In this document: positions 45,119 to 54,610 of the stretch, in pieces | Layout: every line of letters begins with the position of its first letter | How positions within the stretch are numbered: position 1 is the first letter of the stretch | Made by a program: the position numbers and the translations under genes | NCBI GenBank assembly: GCA_934087065.1 | Contig: CAKOIS010000005.1 | Coordinates: 13,066-77,065 of the forward strand | Length of the DNA: 64,000 nt | Direction: 5' to 3' | Source of the DNA: an uncultured Bacilli bacterium | Lineage (GTDB): Bacteria; Bacillota_I; Bacilli_A; RF39; UBA660 | The notes under the pieces: model-generated | Seen by the model: the letters and a program-made list of their open reading frames with translations, nothing else | Databases searched by the model: none | What the model was told of the DNA's origin: nothing

Positions 45119-45367
45119 ATGAAAGAAAAACTTATGGAAGAATTAACTCCACTGTTAAGTGAAGTAGGAGTAAAAATTTATGATATTTCTTTTGAAAAAG
45201 AAGATGGAGTAGATACATTATTTATTAAAATTGATAGTGATAAAGAAGTTGATACTGATTTATGTACTATGGTATCTAATATTGTTAACCCTGTAATTGA
45301 CAAGTTAGATTTAATTAAGGAAGAGTATGTTTTAGACATATGTAGTAAAGGAGAAGAAAATGAATAA
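45119..45367 (+). CDS. rimP: Ribosome maturation factor RimP, N-terminal domain only
   Basis: 82 residues. It has the RimP N-terminal domain (LTPLLSEVGVKIYDISFEKE, then DLCTMVSNIVNPVIDKLDLI) and ends right after EEYVLDICSKGEENE, where normal RimP continues with SPGLxRPL and an SH3-like C-terminal domain (about 150 residues in all). The stop overlaps the nusA start, and the open frame is clean, so this looks like a genuine short form rather than a sequencing break. RimP aids 30S assembly; the missing domain contacts S12 in other species. Confidence 0.85.
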   Translation: MKEKLMEELTPLLSEVGVKIYDISFEKEDGVDTLFIKIDSDKEVDTDLCTMVSNIVNPVIDKLDLIKEEYVLDICSKGEENE

Positions 45368-46418
45368 TCAAGAATTTAAAAATGCGTTTGACTATTTAGT
45401 TAAAGAAAAAGGTTTAGACCCAGAATTAATAAAGGAAGCAATGACTAATGCGTTTACTGCAGCATATAAAAAGAATACTGGAGAAGACGCTGATATTAGA
45501 TGTGAAATTAATACAGATAATGGAATGATTAGAGTATTTAAAAGAATGACTGTTGTTGATGGAGAATTAGAAAATCCCGATGCAGAGTATACATTAGAAG
45601 AAGCACAAGAAGAACACGAGGGTGCTCAAGTTGGAGATGTATACGAAACTGAAGTTGAAACCGAAGACTTTGGACGTGTTGCAATAAGTGTTGCTAAACA
45701 AGTTGTTTTACAAAAAATTCGTGAAGCTGAAAGAAATCAAGTAATGGACGAGTTTAGAGATAAAACAGATGAATTGATGATAGGTTTTTTAGCTATGGAA
45801 GACTCAAGAAACTATTATGTAGACCTTGGAAAAGCAAGAGGAATATTACCTAAAAACGAATTAATTCCAGGAGAAAAACTAAATATGGGAGATAGTGTTA
45901 AAGTTTACGTTACTAAAGTTGAAGAGACTAGTAAAGGACCAAGCATTAGATTAAGTAGAAAACACTATGGTTTTGTAAAAAGATTATTTGAAAGTGAAAT
46001 ACCCGAGTTTAAAGATGGTTTATTACTTATGCATGGTGTTGCTCGTGAAGCAGGTGTAAGAAGTAAAGTCGCAGTATCAAGTACAAGTGCAAACGTGGAT
46101 GCAATTGGAAGTTGTATTGGAGAAAAAGGTAGACGTATTGCTTCAATTATTAAAGCTTTAAATGGAGAAAAAATAGACTTGGTTTTATATAGTGAAGACC
46201 CAGAAGTTTATATTGCAAATGCCTTAAGTCCAGCTAAAAATTTAAATGTAAGTATAATGGACGAAAAGAAAAAAGAAGCACTTGCTATAACTGATAAAGA
46301 AAATTTGAGTTTAGCTATAGGAAAACAAGGAATAAATATTAAGTTAGCTAGTAAGCTTACTAAGTATAATATACAAGTTAAAACTTTAGATGATATAAAC
46401 AAACAAATTAATGAGTAA
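45360..46418 (+). CDS. nusA: Transcription factor NusA
   Basis: 352 residues. It has the N-terminal RNAP-binding domain (NAFDYLVKEKGLDPELIKEAM), an S1 domain (ending VKVYVTKVEETSKGPSIRLSRK, about residues 130-200) and two KH domains (CIGEKGRRIASIIKALNGEKID and LAIGKQGINIKLASKLTKYNI). It lacks the C-terminal repeats, as in other Firmicutes. It overlaps rimP by 8 nt. Confidence 0.97.
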   Translation: MNNQEFKNAFDYLVKEKGLDPELIKEAMTNAFTAAYKKNTGEDADIRCEINTDNGMIRVFKRMTVVDGELENPDAEYTLEEAQEEHEGAQVGDVYETEVETEDFGRVAISVAKQVVLQKIREAERNQVMDEFRDKTDELMIGFLAMEDSRNYYVDLGKARGILPKNELIPGEKLNMGDSVKVYVTKVEETSKGPSIRLSRKHYGFVKRLFESEIPEFKDGLLLMHGVAREAGVRSKVAVSSTSANVDAIGSCIGEKGRRIASIIKALNGEKIDLVLYSEDPEVYIANALSPAKNLNVSIMDEKKKEALAITDKENLSLAIGKQGINIKLASKLTKYNIQVKTLDDINKQINE

Positions 46419-46440
46419 AATATAAAGGAGGTGTGTTTAC

Positions 46441-46692
46441 TTGAAAAAGATACCTATGAGAACTTGTGTTGTAACAAGAGAAAAATTAGAAAAGAAAGAT
46501 TTGTTAAGAGTTGTTAGAACTCCTGAAGGAAATGTAATAGTAGATGACACACTAAAATCTAATGGAAGAGGTGCTTATCTAAAAAAAGATATTTCTGTAA
46601 TAGAAAAAGCTAAGACTTCTAAAATTCTAGATAAACATTTAGAAGTTCCTGTTCCATTAAATATATACGAAGATTTAAAAGAAAGGGTGTGA
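46441..46692 (+). CDS. ylxR: YlxR-family RNA-binding protein
   Basis: 83 residues from a TTG start (AAAGGAGGTG upstream). The family signature is present: KKIPMRTCVVTREKLEKKDLLRVVRTPEG and GRGAYL. YlxR binds RNA/RnpA in some bacteria and sits between nusA and infB. The usual next gene, ylxQ, is missing here: infB begins 5 nt later. Confidence 0.92.
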   Translation: MKKIPMRTCVVTREKLEKKDLLRVVRTPEGNVIVDDTLKSNGRGAYLKKDISVIEKAKTSKILDKHLEVPVPLNIYEDLKERV

Positions 46693-46697
46693 GATGT

Positions 46698-48800
46698 ATG
46701 ACTGTAGAAGAATACGCAGTAGACACTAATAATAGTATAGATGTAGTACTAAAAAAATGTAAGGAATTAGCAATTGATGTTAGTTCTAAAGACGATTTTC
46801 TAGAAGATGATGATATAATTATTCTAGATAATGAGTTAAATGGCGAAGAAAACTTACTTAGTGAAGAGTTAGAAAGCAAGTATGACTTTGAAGACCGAGC
46901 AGAAGAATTAATTGTAAATGAGAACATTAAGACAGAGAGCCCTGTTAAAAAGATTAAGTTAAAGAAAAAAGATAGTACTAAAGATATAGAAAACTTCAAG
47001 AAAGAAAAGAAGAGTATCTATAAAAATAAGACTAAACTTCAAAGTAATATGAATGCTGAAAATAATGTTATTCTATATAAAGAAGGAATGACTGTAAAGG
47101 ATTTAGCTAAAGTTTTAGGTGTAGGTGACGCTGACTTAGTTAAAAAGATGTTCATGATGGGACTTATGATTAATATTAACTCAAGCATTAGTTTTGAAGA
47201 CGCAGAAGTAATTTGTATGGAATATAAAAAAGAGTTAAAGAAAGAAGCTAGTGTTGATATTAGTAACTTTGAAGAATATGAGATTATTGATAATGAAAAT
47301 GACTTAGTAACTCGTCCACCAGTTGTAACTATTATGGGTCACGTTGACCATGGTAAAACTTCACTTCTTGATTATATAAGAAATACGCATGTAGTTAGTA
47401 AAGAAGCAGGAGGTATAACACAAGCAATTGGTGCATATCAAGTTGAAATAAATGGAAATAAAATCACATTTATAGATACACCAGGGCACGCAGCATTCAC
47501 CGAAATGCGTGCTAGAGGTGCTAAAATAACAGATATAGTTGTAATAATAGTCGCAGCAGATGACGGGGTTATGCCTCAAACTAAGGAAGCTATTGACCAC
47601 GCTAAAAGTGCTAAAGTACCAATTATTGTTGCTATAAATAAAATAGATAAAACAACAGCTAACGTTGATAAAATAATGAGTGAAATGAGTGAATATGGTT
47701 TAACTCCTGAAGAATGGGGTGGAGATACAATATTTGTCAAGTTAAGTGCTCATACTGGTGAAAATGTTGACTTACTTCTAGAAAACATTATTGCTTTAGC
47801 TGAGATGGAAGAGTTAAAAGCTAACCCTAAAAGATATGCAGTTGGAACTGTTATTGAAAGTAAACTAGATAAAAACAAAGGTGTAACAGCTTCACTTTTG
47901 ATAAACAACGGTACACTGCGTTTAGGAGACCCAATTGTGGTAGGAAGCTCTTTTGGTAAAGTAAGAACACTAAAAGACTCTAACGGTAAAGACTTAACAA
48001 GTGCTGAACCTTCAATGCCTGTAGAGATAACTGGTCTTAATGAAGTACCAGTAGCTGGTGATAAATTTATGGCTTTTGAAGATGAAAAAACAGCAAGAAG
48101 CGTTGCTGAAAAAAGAAGCGTATTAGAAAAAGAAAAGAAATTTACTAAAAAAGCGGTAAGCTTAGAAGACTTGTTTGAAAGAATAGAAAGTGGACATAAA
48201 GAAATTAATGTAGTACTTAAAACTGATGTTAAAGGTAGTGAAGAAGCTGTTAAAAATGCTCTTGAAAAAATAAATGTTGAAGGAGTAAAAGTAACAGTTA
48301 TAAGAAGTGGTGTTGGAACTATTACTGAAAGTGATGTAGTTCTTGCAAGTGCTTCAAATGCAATTATAATAGGCTTTAATGTAGTGCCTAGCTCAAAAAC
48401 AAAAGAAGCAGCTAAAAATTATAACGTTGATATAAGACTATATAATATAATCTATAAGTTAGTTGAAGAAATAGAAAGTGCAATGAAAGGTATGTTAGAC
48501 CCTGAATACGAAGAAGTGACAACTGGTGAAGCAGAAATAAGACAAATATTTAAGTTCTCTAAAGTTGGAAATATTGCAGGTGTACACGTTACAAGTGGTG
48601 TAGTTAAAAATAATAGTGAGTGTAAACTTATTCGTGATGGAGTGATTATAACTACTACTAAGATAAAAAGTTTACAAAGAGAGAAAGATCAAGTTAAGGA
48701 AGTTAAAAGTGGATTTGACTGTGGTATAACTCTAGAAAATTATACTGATATTAAAGTAGGAGATACTATACTTACTTTTGAAATGAGAGAGGTAAAATGA
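46698..48800 (+). CDS. infB: Translation initiation factor IF-2
   Basis: 700 residues. It has a short charged N-terminal region, an IF2-N domain ([20 protein letters not shown]), the G domain ([55 protein letters not shown]) and the C-terminal fMet-tRNA-binding domains. The N-terminus is shorter than in B. subtilis. The frame is open from a GTG at 46689, but [15 protein letters not shown] at ATG 46698 is the better start. The 3' end overlaps rbfA. Confidence 0.97.
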   Translation: MTVEEYAVDTNNSIDVVLKKCKELAIDVSSKDDFLEDDDIIILDNELNGEENLLSEELESKYDFEDRAEELIVNENIKTESPVKKIKLKKKDSTKDIENFKKEKKSIYKNKTKLQSNMNAENNVILYKEGMTVKDLAKVLGVGDADLVKKMFMMGLMININSSISFEDAEVICMEYKKELKKEASVDISNFEEYEIIDNENDLVTRPPVVTIMGHVDHGKTSLLDYIRNTHVVSKEAGGITQAIGAYQVEINGNKITFIDTPGHAAFTEMRARGAKITDIVVIIVAADDGVMPQTKEAIDHAKSAKVPIIVAINKIDKTTANVDKIMSEMSEYGLTPEEWGGDTIFVKLSAHTGENVDLLLENIIALAEMEELKANPKRYAVGTVIESKLDKNKGVTASLLINNGTLRLGDPIVVGSSFGKVRTLKDSNGKDLTSAEPSMPVEITGLNEVPVAGDKFMAFEDEKTARSVAEKRSVLEKEKKFTKKAVSLEDLFERIESGHKEINVVLKTDVKGSEEAVKNALEKINVEGVKVTVIRSGVGTITESDVVLASASNAIIIGFNVVPSSKTKEAAKNYNVDIRLYNIIYKLVEEIESAMKGMLDPEYEEVTTGEAEIRQIFKFSKVGNIAGVHVTSGVVKNNSECKLIRDGVIITTTKIKSLQREKDQVKEVKSGFDCGITLENYTDIKVGDTILTFEMREVK

Positions 48801-49141
48801 AATTAAAAGGTGAAAGAGTAGCAAGTGATGTAATAAAAGAATTAAGTAATATCTTACTTACAGAAGTAAAAGATGATGACTTAAAAAAAGTAACGATTAC
48901 ATATGCAACTGTTACAAATGATTTATCAAGTGCCAAAATATATTTTACTACACTAGATGACGATAAACGCGATAAAGTAATTAAAGATATGAATAATGCA
49001 AGTGGTTACTTTAGAAGTGAACTAGCTAAACGTTTAAATATTAGACATATACCAGAATTACATTTTGTATATGATACTTCAATTGAATATGGACAAAAGA
49101 TAGAAAGTATTATTAAAGAGATTAACGAAGAAGAAAGTTAA
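48797..49141 (+). CDS. rbfA: Ribosome-binding factor A
   Basis: 114 residues. It has the RbfA KH-like fold: ERVASDVIKELSNILLTEVKD, VTNDLSSAKIYFTTL and RHIPELHFVYDTSIEYGQKI. It matures the 16S rRNA 5' end at low temperature. ATGA overlap with infB; a terminator overlaps its stop. Confidence 0.95.
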   Translation: MKLKGERVASDVIKELSNILLTEVKDDDLKKVTITYATVTNDLSSAKIYFTTLDDDKRDKVIKDMNNASGYFRSELAKRLNIRHIPELHFVYDTSIEYGQKIESIIKEINEEES

Positions 49142-49151
49142 TCTCTTTTTT
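49117..49151 (+). terminator. Terminator of the rimP-rbfA operon
   Basis: AGAGATTAAC (49117-49126) pairs with GTTAATCTCT (49137-49146), 10 bp, followed by TTTTT. Confidence 0.85.
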
Positions 49152-49232
49152 AAATACAAAGTATACCATAGTAACCATACCCAAAAGAAAAAATTGTGTT
49201 ATCATATAATTAGAAATAAAGAGGTTTGTAGT

Positions 49233-50012
49233 ATGGTTAATTTTGTAATAGTTGAAGATAATAAGTTTCATATGATTAGGACTAAAGAAATAGTTTTAGA
49301 GTTTATGATGAAAAATAATTTTGCTTTTAAAATAAGAGAAGTGCCTGAAGTTGATGACAAGTTTTATGAAATGATTAAGTATGGGAATGCTAAGCAATTT
49401 ATTTACATATTAGATTTTGAATTAGGTAATACTAATGCAATAGATGTTGCAAGAAGAATAAGAAAGTATGACTGGAAAAGTCCAATAATAGTTTTTACTG
49501 TTAATGGTGGAATGGCTTATGATACGTTTAAGAAAAGACTACAAATACTAGACTTTGTAAACAAACAATATGATGCAGAAAAGAATTTACATGAATTATT
49601 TGAAATATGTTTTAGAATGTTAAAAATTAGTAAAGAGTTTAGAGTTAACACTAATAAAGGAACATATTGTATAGATTATGCTGATATAAAATATTTTTGT
49701 AAAGACGCTACCGGTAGAAAAAGTGTTATTGTAACAGATGTAGCTGAATATAAAATACCTTTAACACTTAGTCAAATTAAAGGTTTAGTAGACAATACAT
49801 TTGTCTATACTCATAAATCATACTTAGTAAATAGAAAGAGAATACATTTGCTTGACTGGCAAACGCTTGAAGTAAATTTTGATAATGGCACCAGTGCTAG
49901 ACTTTTATCAAGAACACACAAAAAGGAACTTGGAGAACTTGGACTTCCTTTTAAGCAACCACCTAAAGTAAAATATAAAAAAACCAATTTAAAAGACAAA
50001 GTAGGGTTTTAA
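49233..50012 (+). CDS. LytTR-type response regulator (orphan)
   Basis: 259 residues from ATG 49233 (AAAGAGG upstream). The receiver domain is present (VIVEDNKFHMIRTKEI; phosphoacceptor Asp in YILDFELGNTNAIDVARRIR; conserved Thr in VFTVNGG; Lys in DFVNKQYD). The LytTR DNA-binding domain follows (RVNTNKGTYCIDYADIKYF, TLSQIKGLV, FVYTHKSYLVNRKRI). No histidine kinase gene adjoins. Such regulators control surface or peptide-signalling genes; the target set is unknown. Confidence 0.9.
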   Translation: MVNFVIVEDNKFHMIRTKEIVLEFMMKNNFAFKIREVPEVDDKFYEMIKYGNAKQFIYILDFELGNTNAIDVARRIRKYDWKSPIIVFTVNGGMAYDTFKKRLQILDFVNKQYDAEKNLHELFEICFRMLKISKEFRVNTNKGTYCIDYADIKYFCKDATGRKSVIVTDVAEYKIPLTLSQIKGLVDNTFVYTHKSYLVNRKRIHLLDWQTLEVNFDNGTSARLLSRTHKKELGELGLPFKQPPKVKYKKTNLKDKVGF

Positions 50013-50050
50013 AAATCCTTTTTTCTTTACAGATATTTATCACTTAGTAT

Positions 50051-50078
50051 TTGCATAAAATAAGTTTTATGATATAAT
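50051..50078 (+). promoter_or_regulatory. Promoter of the prpC-prkC-rsgA-rpe cluster
   Basis: TTGCAT (50051-50056) and TATAAT (50073-50078), 16-nt spacer. Confidence 0.6.
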
Positions 50079-50114
50079 TTAATTGTATATAATTAAGTAG
50101 GAAAGAGGTGTTAT

Positions 50115-50852
50115 ATGTTAACACATTATCAAACAGACCCTGGAAAGGTTAGAAGTCATAATGAAGACTCAGTAACAATAGTAAGAAATTTAAGTGGAGA
50201 CTACTTACTTATGGTAGCTGATGGAATGGGCGGACATAAAGCTGGAGAAGTTGCTAGTTCAATGGCTGTTACTACTATAGGAAGTAGATTTCAAAGTATG
50301 AGCACACTTGGAAATAAAGTAGACGCGATTACATGGCTTAAAGAAATAATAGAAGAAGTAAATACAAGCATTATTAGATATGCAAACGAACATGTTGACT
50401 CAATGGGACTTGGCTCAACTTTAGTATGTGCCGTTTTAAGTAAAGACTATCTAATATTTGCAAATGTTGGCGACTCTAGTGGTTTTGTAATAAAGTCAGG
50501 TAAACTATATAAAGTAACAAAAGACCATACACTAGTAAACGTACTTGTTGAAAGTGGAGAATTAAGACCTGAAGAAGCAGTAAATCACCCACAAAAAAAT
50601 GTCTTAATGAAGGCATTAGGTGCAGGGGACAAAATAGACGCTGATATATTTGATGTTGAAACTACAGTAGATGGAATATTCTTATGTAGTGATGGACTAA
50701 CAAATATGGTAACAACCGAACAAATTGAAAGAGTACTAAATGATAATAGTTTAGATATAGAAGAAAAAGTAGATAAACTTATATTAAAAAGTAATTTAAG
50801 GGGAGGAAATGACAACATTTCAATTGCTTATTTAAGTAGGGAAGGAGAATAG
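50115..50852 (+). CDS. prpC: PP2C-family Ser/Thr phosphatase
   Basis: 245 residues. The PP2C motifs are NEDSV (N-terminal metal Asp), VADGMGGHKAGEVAS, GSTLVCAVL, NVGDSSGFV, and C-terminal CSDGLTNMV and GGNDNISIAYL. It reverses phosphorylation by the PASTA kinase that starts 2 nt downstream, the standard Firmicute pair. Confidence 0.95.
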   Translation: MLTHYQTDPGKVRSHNEDSVTIVRNLSGDYLLMVADGMGGHKAGEVASSMAVTTIGSRFQSMSTLGNKVDAITWLKEIIEEVNTSIIRYANEHVDSMGLGSTLVCAVLSKDYLIFANVGDSSGFVIKSGKLYKVTKDHTLVNVLVESGELRPEEAVNHPQKNVLMKALGAGDKIDADIFDVETTVDGIFLCSDGLTNMVTTEQIERVLNDNSLDIEEKVDKLILKSNLRGGNDNISIAYLSREGE

Positions 50853-50854
50853 TA

Positions 50855-52594
50855 GTGATAATTAAGGGAACTAAAATTAATAATAGATATTCTATAATAA
50901 GAACACTAGGAGAAGGTGGAATGGCTAATGTTTATTTAGCGTATGACACAATACTTGATAGGAATGTAGCAGTTAAAGTACTTAGAGGTGACTTAGCAAC
51001 AGACGAAAAGTTTGTAAGACGTTTTCAAAGGGAAGCTTTGAGTGCTAGTAATTTATATCATCCAAATATTGTACAAATCTATGATTTTGATAGTGAAGAT
51101 GGACAATACTATATAGTAATGGAGTATGTAGAAGGTAAAACTTTAAAGCAACTTTTAAAAAGAAGAGGAAGTTTAACTATAACTGAAGTAATTGATATAA
51201 TGAGTCAAATAACTGATGGAATGGCACACGCACATGACTCCTACATTATTCATAGAGATATAAAACCTCAAAATATAATGATACTTGATAATGGAATGAT
51301 TAAGATAACTGACTTTGGTATAGCAATGGCTCTAAATAGCACTCAACTAACTCAAACCAATTCAGTAATGGGTAGTGTTCATTATTTACCACCTGAGCAA
51401 GCAGCAGGCAAGGGTTCTACCATAAGAAGTGACATCTATTCAATGGGTATTTTGATGTATGAGTTGTTAACCGGACAAGTTCCATATAAAGGGGATAATG
51501 CTGTAGAAATAGCTTTAAAACATTTAAAAGAACCACTTCCAAGTATCAGGAAGATATTACCAGAGTTACCACAAAGCATTGAGAACATAATATTAAAGGC
51601 AACTGCAAAGAACCCACAAAATAGATATAAAGACGCTAGAGAAATGCATCAAGATATAATAACTGCAATGGATGAGTCTAGAATAAATGAACCTAAGTAT
51701 GTATATCCATATAAAGAAAATGACTTAGAAGAGACAAAAAGCTTAGATGAAGCAGTAGCTGTTATAAAAAAACAAGAAAAGGAAGAAAAAGAGAATATGA
51801 AAAAGAAAGAATTAGAAGAAAGTAAATCTGAAAAGAAAATACTTATTATATTTGCTAGTATATTCACTGGACTTATAGTACTATGTGCAGCTTTAGTATT
51901 CTTGCTTCCATATTTAAGTAAAGGAAAAACAGTAAGCGTGCCTGATGTTAGTAAGTTAACTAAGGTTGAAGCAACTAATAAACTTGTAAAAGAAGGGTTT
52001 ACTGTAAGTTGTGGAGAAGAAGACTATAAATATGACTCAAGCGATACTATAGAAGAAGGCTACGTTATTAAGTCTAGTCCTGAAGCTGGCACTATGGTTA
52101 AAGAAGGAAAGACTATATGTTTAACAGTTTCCAGTGGAGAAAGTAGTTTTGAGTTAGAAGACTATACCGGAATGAATTATTTTGAAGCAAAAGGTATACT
52201 AGACACTAAATGTAAAGACTTATGTAATGTCGTAATAGAAAAACAAAAAGTAAAAGAAACTGATAACTATGAGGATAATACTGTAATTAAAACAAGTCCT
52301 AGTAAAGGTGAAATGGTTAAAAAAGGAGACACTATAACATTATATATTCCTGATAAAGAGATACTATATCCAAACTTTTCAACTTATACTGAAGAACAAT
52401 TAGATGAATTTGCTACTAAATATGGTATTACTGTTGAAAAGAAATATGTAGAGAATTCAAGTATTGCACCTGGAACAATTACTAGTCAAAATAGAAAACA
52501 AGGAGACCCAGTAGTTGCGGGAGTAACACTAACTGTTACAATTACAAAAGCGCCTGAAGTTGTGGAGGGTATAATTTTACCAAATGAAGAATAG
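50855..52594 (+). CDS. prkC: PASTA-domain Ser/Thr kinase
   Basis: 579 residues from a GTG start (ACTAGGAGAAGG-like GGGAAGGAG upstream). The kinase domain has LGEGGMANVYLAYD, VAVKVL, HRDIKPQNIMI, DFGIAMAL and PPEQAAGK. A membrane segment (IIFASIFTGLIVLCAALVFL, about residues 330-350) separates it from three or so extracellular PASTA repeats beginning VSVPDVSKLTKVEATNKLV. PASTA domains sense peptidoglycan fragments; kinase output controls cell wall and growth. Overlaps rsgA by 11 nt. Confidence 0.96.
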   Translation: MIIKGTKINNRYSIIRTLGEGGMANVYLAYDTILDRNVAVKVLRGDLATDEKFVRRFQREALSASNLYHPNIVQIYDFDSEDGQYYIVMEYVEGKTLKQLLKRRGSLTITEVIDIMSQITDGMAHAHDSYIIHRDIKPQNIMILDNGMIKITDFGIAMALNSTQLTQTNSVMGSVHYLPPEQAAGKGSTIRSDIYSMGILMYELLTGQVPYKGDNAVEIALKHLKEPLPSIRKILPELPQSIENIILKATAKNPQNRYKDAREMHQDIITAMDESRINEPKYVYPYKENDLEETKSLDEAVAVIKKQEKEEKENMKKKELEESKSEKKILIIFASIFTGLIVLCAALVFLLPYLSKGKTVSVPDVSKLTKVEATNKLVKEGFTVSCGEEDYKYDSSDTIEEGYVIKSSPEAGTMVKEGKTICLTVSSGESSFELEDYTGMNYFEAKGILDTKCKDLCNVVIEKQKVKETDNYEDNTVIKTSPSKGEMVKKGDTITLYIPDKEILYPNFSTYTEEQLDEFATKYGITVEKKYVENSSIAPGTITSQNRKQGDPVVAGVTLTVTITKAPEVVEGIILPNEE

Positions 52595-53426
52595 TTTAGG
52601 AAAAATAATAAGCATAAATAAAGACTTATATTCTGTACTTTGTGGTACAGAAGTTTTTCCATGTTCAGTCAGGGGAAAACTAAAAAATATCAAATTAACT
52701 GTAGGAGATAATGTTAAATTTGATAAAGATAATAAAACTATTGAAGGAGTACTTGATAGAAAGAATACACTAATAAGACCACTTGTATCTAATATTGATA
52801 AACTTTTTATTGTAACTTCTAGTGTAACACCACTCTTTAGCTCGTATTTACTTGATAAATTTGTAGTACTAACTGTACACAACAACATCACTCCTGTAAT
52901 AGTTATAACTAAGTTAGATTTAGTAGATAGAAAAACTAAAAAAGATATACTAAATACTCTAAAGTACTATAAGAAACTAGGTATTCATGTATATAAAAAC
53001 ACTAATACTTTTATGATAAAGAAAGAACTAAAAAACTGCGTTAGTGCACTAGGTGGACAAACCGGGGCAGGAAAAAGCACTCTTTTAAACAAGTTAGATA
53101 AAACTCTTAACTTGAAAACAGGAGAAGTGTCTATGGCTTTAGGAAGAGGGAAACACACTACAAGACTAGTTGAATTAATGCCTTTATGTAAAGGTTTAAT
53201 TGCTGATACACCAGGTTTTAGTAGTCTAGAATTAGATTTAACAGAAAATGAAATAAGAGACGCGTTCACAGAGTTTGGCTTTAACTGCAAATATAACACT
53301 TGTAATCATACTCATGAAAATGGGTGTGACGTTATTAAAAGAGTTAAAGAAGGAAAGATACTAGAAAGTAGGTATAATAATTATATTAAACTAATTAAGG
53401 AGGATAAACATGTTAGTAAGTGGTAG
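52584..53426 (+). CDS. rsgA: Small ribosomal subunit biogenesis GTPase RsgA
   Basis: 280 residues. It has an N-terminal OB domain, then the permuted G domain (VITKLDLVDRK as G4, GQTGAGKSTLLNKL as G1, DTPGFSSLEL as G3) and a C-terminal zinc site (CKYNTCNHTHENGCDV). It matures the 30S subunit. The start overlaps the kinase gene end. Confidence 0.95.
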   Translation: MKNSLGKIISINKDLYSVLCGTEVFPCSVRGKLKNIKLTVGDNVKFDKDNKTIEGVLDRKNTLIRPLVSNIDKLFIVTSSVTPLFSSYLLDKFVVLTVHNNITPVIVITKLDLVDRKTKKDILNTLKYYKKLGIHVYKNTNTFMIKKELKNCVSALGGQTGAGKSTLLNKLDKTLNLKTGEVSMALGRGKHTTRLVELMPLCKGLIADTPGFSSLELDLTENEIRDAFTEFGFNCKYNTCNHTHENGCDVIKRVKEGKILESRYNNYIKLIKEDKHVSKW

Positions 53427-54045
53427 CTTTTTAAGCAGTACAATTAGTCCAAGAGACGCTATAAGTTATTTAGATAAGTTTGTAGACTTAATGCACGTAG
53501 ACATTATGGACGGAAAATTTGTAGAAAATAAAACATATACAACTGGTGAAGTAATAAAGTTAAGTAAATACACCACAAAACCTTTAGATATTCATTTGAT
53601 GGTTAAAAACCCTATTAAATATATTGATGAGTTAGCTATGTTAAACGTAAACAACATTACTTTTCACTATGAGGCAGTTAAAAAACCAATGGAAGTGATT
53701 AATCATATTAAAAGTATGGGTATAAGATGTGGACTTGCAATTAATCCAGAGACTAACGTAAGCGATATAACTGAGTTCTTGCCTTTCATAGATGTTATAT
53801 TAGTAATGAGTGTACATCCAGGAAAAAGTGGACAAAAGTTTATAGAAAGTGTCACATATAAAATAGAAGTACTTAGAAAACTAATAGAAGAAAATAGTTA
53901 TAACTGCAAAATAAGTGTTGATGGTGGAGTAAACGAAGAAAATATTGATATGTTAAAAGAAAAGAAAGTAGATATATTAGTAAGTTCTAGTTATTTATTA
54001 AACGGGGAAACTTTAAAGAAAGTTAAGTATATGAAAGGAGTTTGA
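53410..54045 (+). CDS. rpe: Ribulose-phosphate 3-epimerase
   Basis: 211 residues, TIM barrel. Metal and catalytic segments are LMHVDIMDGKFVENKT, LDIHLMVKNP, MSVHPGKSGQKFI and KISVDGGVNEEN. It interconverts ribulose 5-phosphate and xylulose 5-phosphate in the pentose phosphate pathway. The prpC-prkC-rsgA-rpe order matches Bacillus. Overlaps rsgA by 17 nt. Confidence 0.95.
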   Translation: MLVSGSFLSSTISPRDAISYLDKFVDLMHVDIMDGKFVENKTYTTGEVIKLSKYTTKPLDIHLMVKNPIKYIDELAMLNVNNITFHYEAVKKPMEVINHIKSMGIRCGLAINPETNVSDITEFLPFIDVILVMSVHPGKSGQKFIESVTYKIEVLRKLIEENSYNCKISVDGGVNEENIDMLKEKKVDILVSSSYLLNGETLKKVKYMKGV

Positions 54046-54047
54046 GT

Positions 54048-54446
54048 ATGAAATTCTTAAAAGACAAAATAGTGCTAATTTTACTAGTGTTGGTTCTAAT
54101 AGTTTTGTTTATCAGTATAAGTTTTGTACTTAAAAATAATAAAGAAGAAGAGACTACTATAACACCACAAATATACGAATATTCTTTAATTTCCAGTAGC
54201 ACTAATGGAATACCTTTTCAAGTAAAATGCGCAAAAACAAGCGTGGAAGTTAAAACTGACAATGGAACTCTTTTATATAAAGGAACTAAAGCAAATACTC
54301 AAACTGTTTTATGTAATAATGTAATTGTGTTTATACCAACTAATATCAATGAAAGTAAAGTTACATTTACAAAAGAGAGTTACACCAAGACTTTCAAAAT
54401 TGTTCATGATAATCAAAGTAATTTATATAAAGTTGTAACTGAATAA
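54048..54446 (+). CDS. Membrane-anchored extracytoplasmic protein (132 aa)
   Basis: From ATG 54048 (AAAGGAG upstream). One N-terminal membrane segment (IVLILLVLVLIVLFISISFVL) is followed by a beta-rich domain with a CAKTSVEVK and a VLCNNVIVF cysteine that could pair. It resembles no family I can name. It is 2 nt downstream of rpe and is closed by a terminator (54449). Confidence 0.7.
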   Translation: MKFLKDKIVLILLVLVLIVLFISISFVLKNNKEEETTITPQIYEYSLISSSTNGIPFQVKCAKTSVEVKTDNGTLLYKGTKANTQTVLCNNVIVFIPTNINESKVTFTKESYTKTFKIVHDNQSNLYKVVTE

Positions 54447-54448
54447 AT

Positions 54449-54473
54449 AGTCTATAAATTAGGCTGTTTTTTT
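54449..54473 (+). terminator. Intrinsic terminator
   Basis: AGTCTA (54449-54454) pairs with TAGGCT (54460-54465) with one T-G pair, then GTTTTTTT. Confidence 0.55.
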
Positions 54474-54517
54474 CATAAAAAATCATGTTATTCATAAACT
54501 TAAATGGGTGAAAATTT

Positions 54518-54610
54518 ATGAATATGGATATAGATAAAATTAAAAGTGATTTTGGTTATGAAGGAGTAGAAAAGAAAAAAGATCATAAAAGGACTGTAAG
54601 ATATGAATAA
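54518..54610 (+). CDS. Candidate 30-aa ORF overlapping ddl
   Basis: MNMDIDKIKSDFGYEGVEKK and ten more residues, ATG with a weak GGGTG site. Its stop (54608-54610) overlaps the ddl ATG at 54603, which suggests translational coupling. It is short and without homology known to me. Confidence 0.35.
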   Translation: MNMDIDKIKSDFGYEGVEKKKDHKRTVRYE

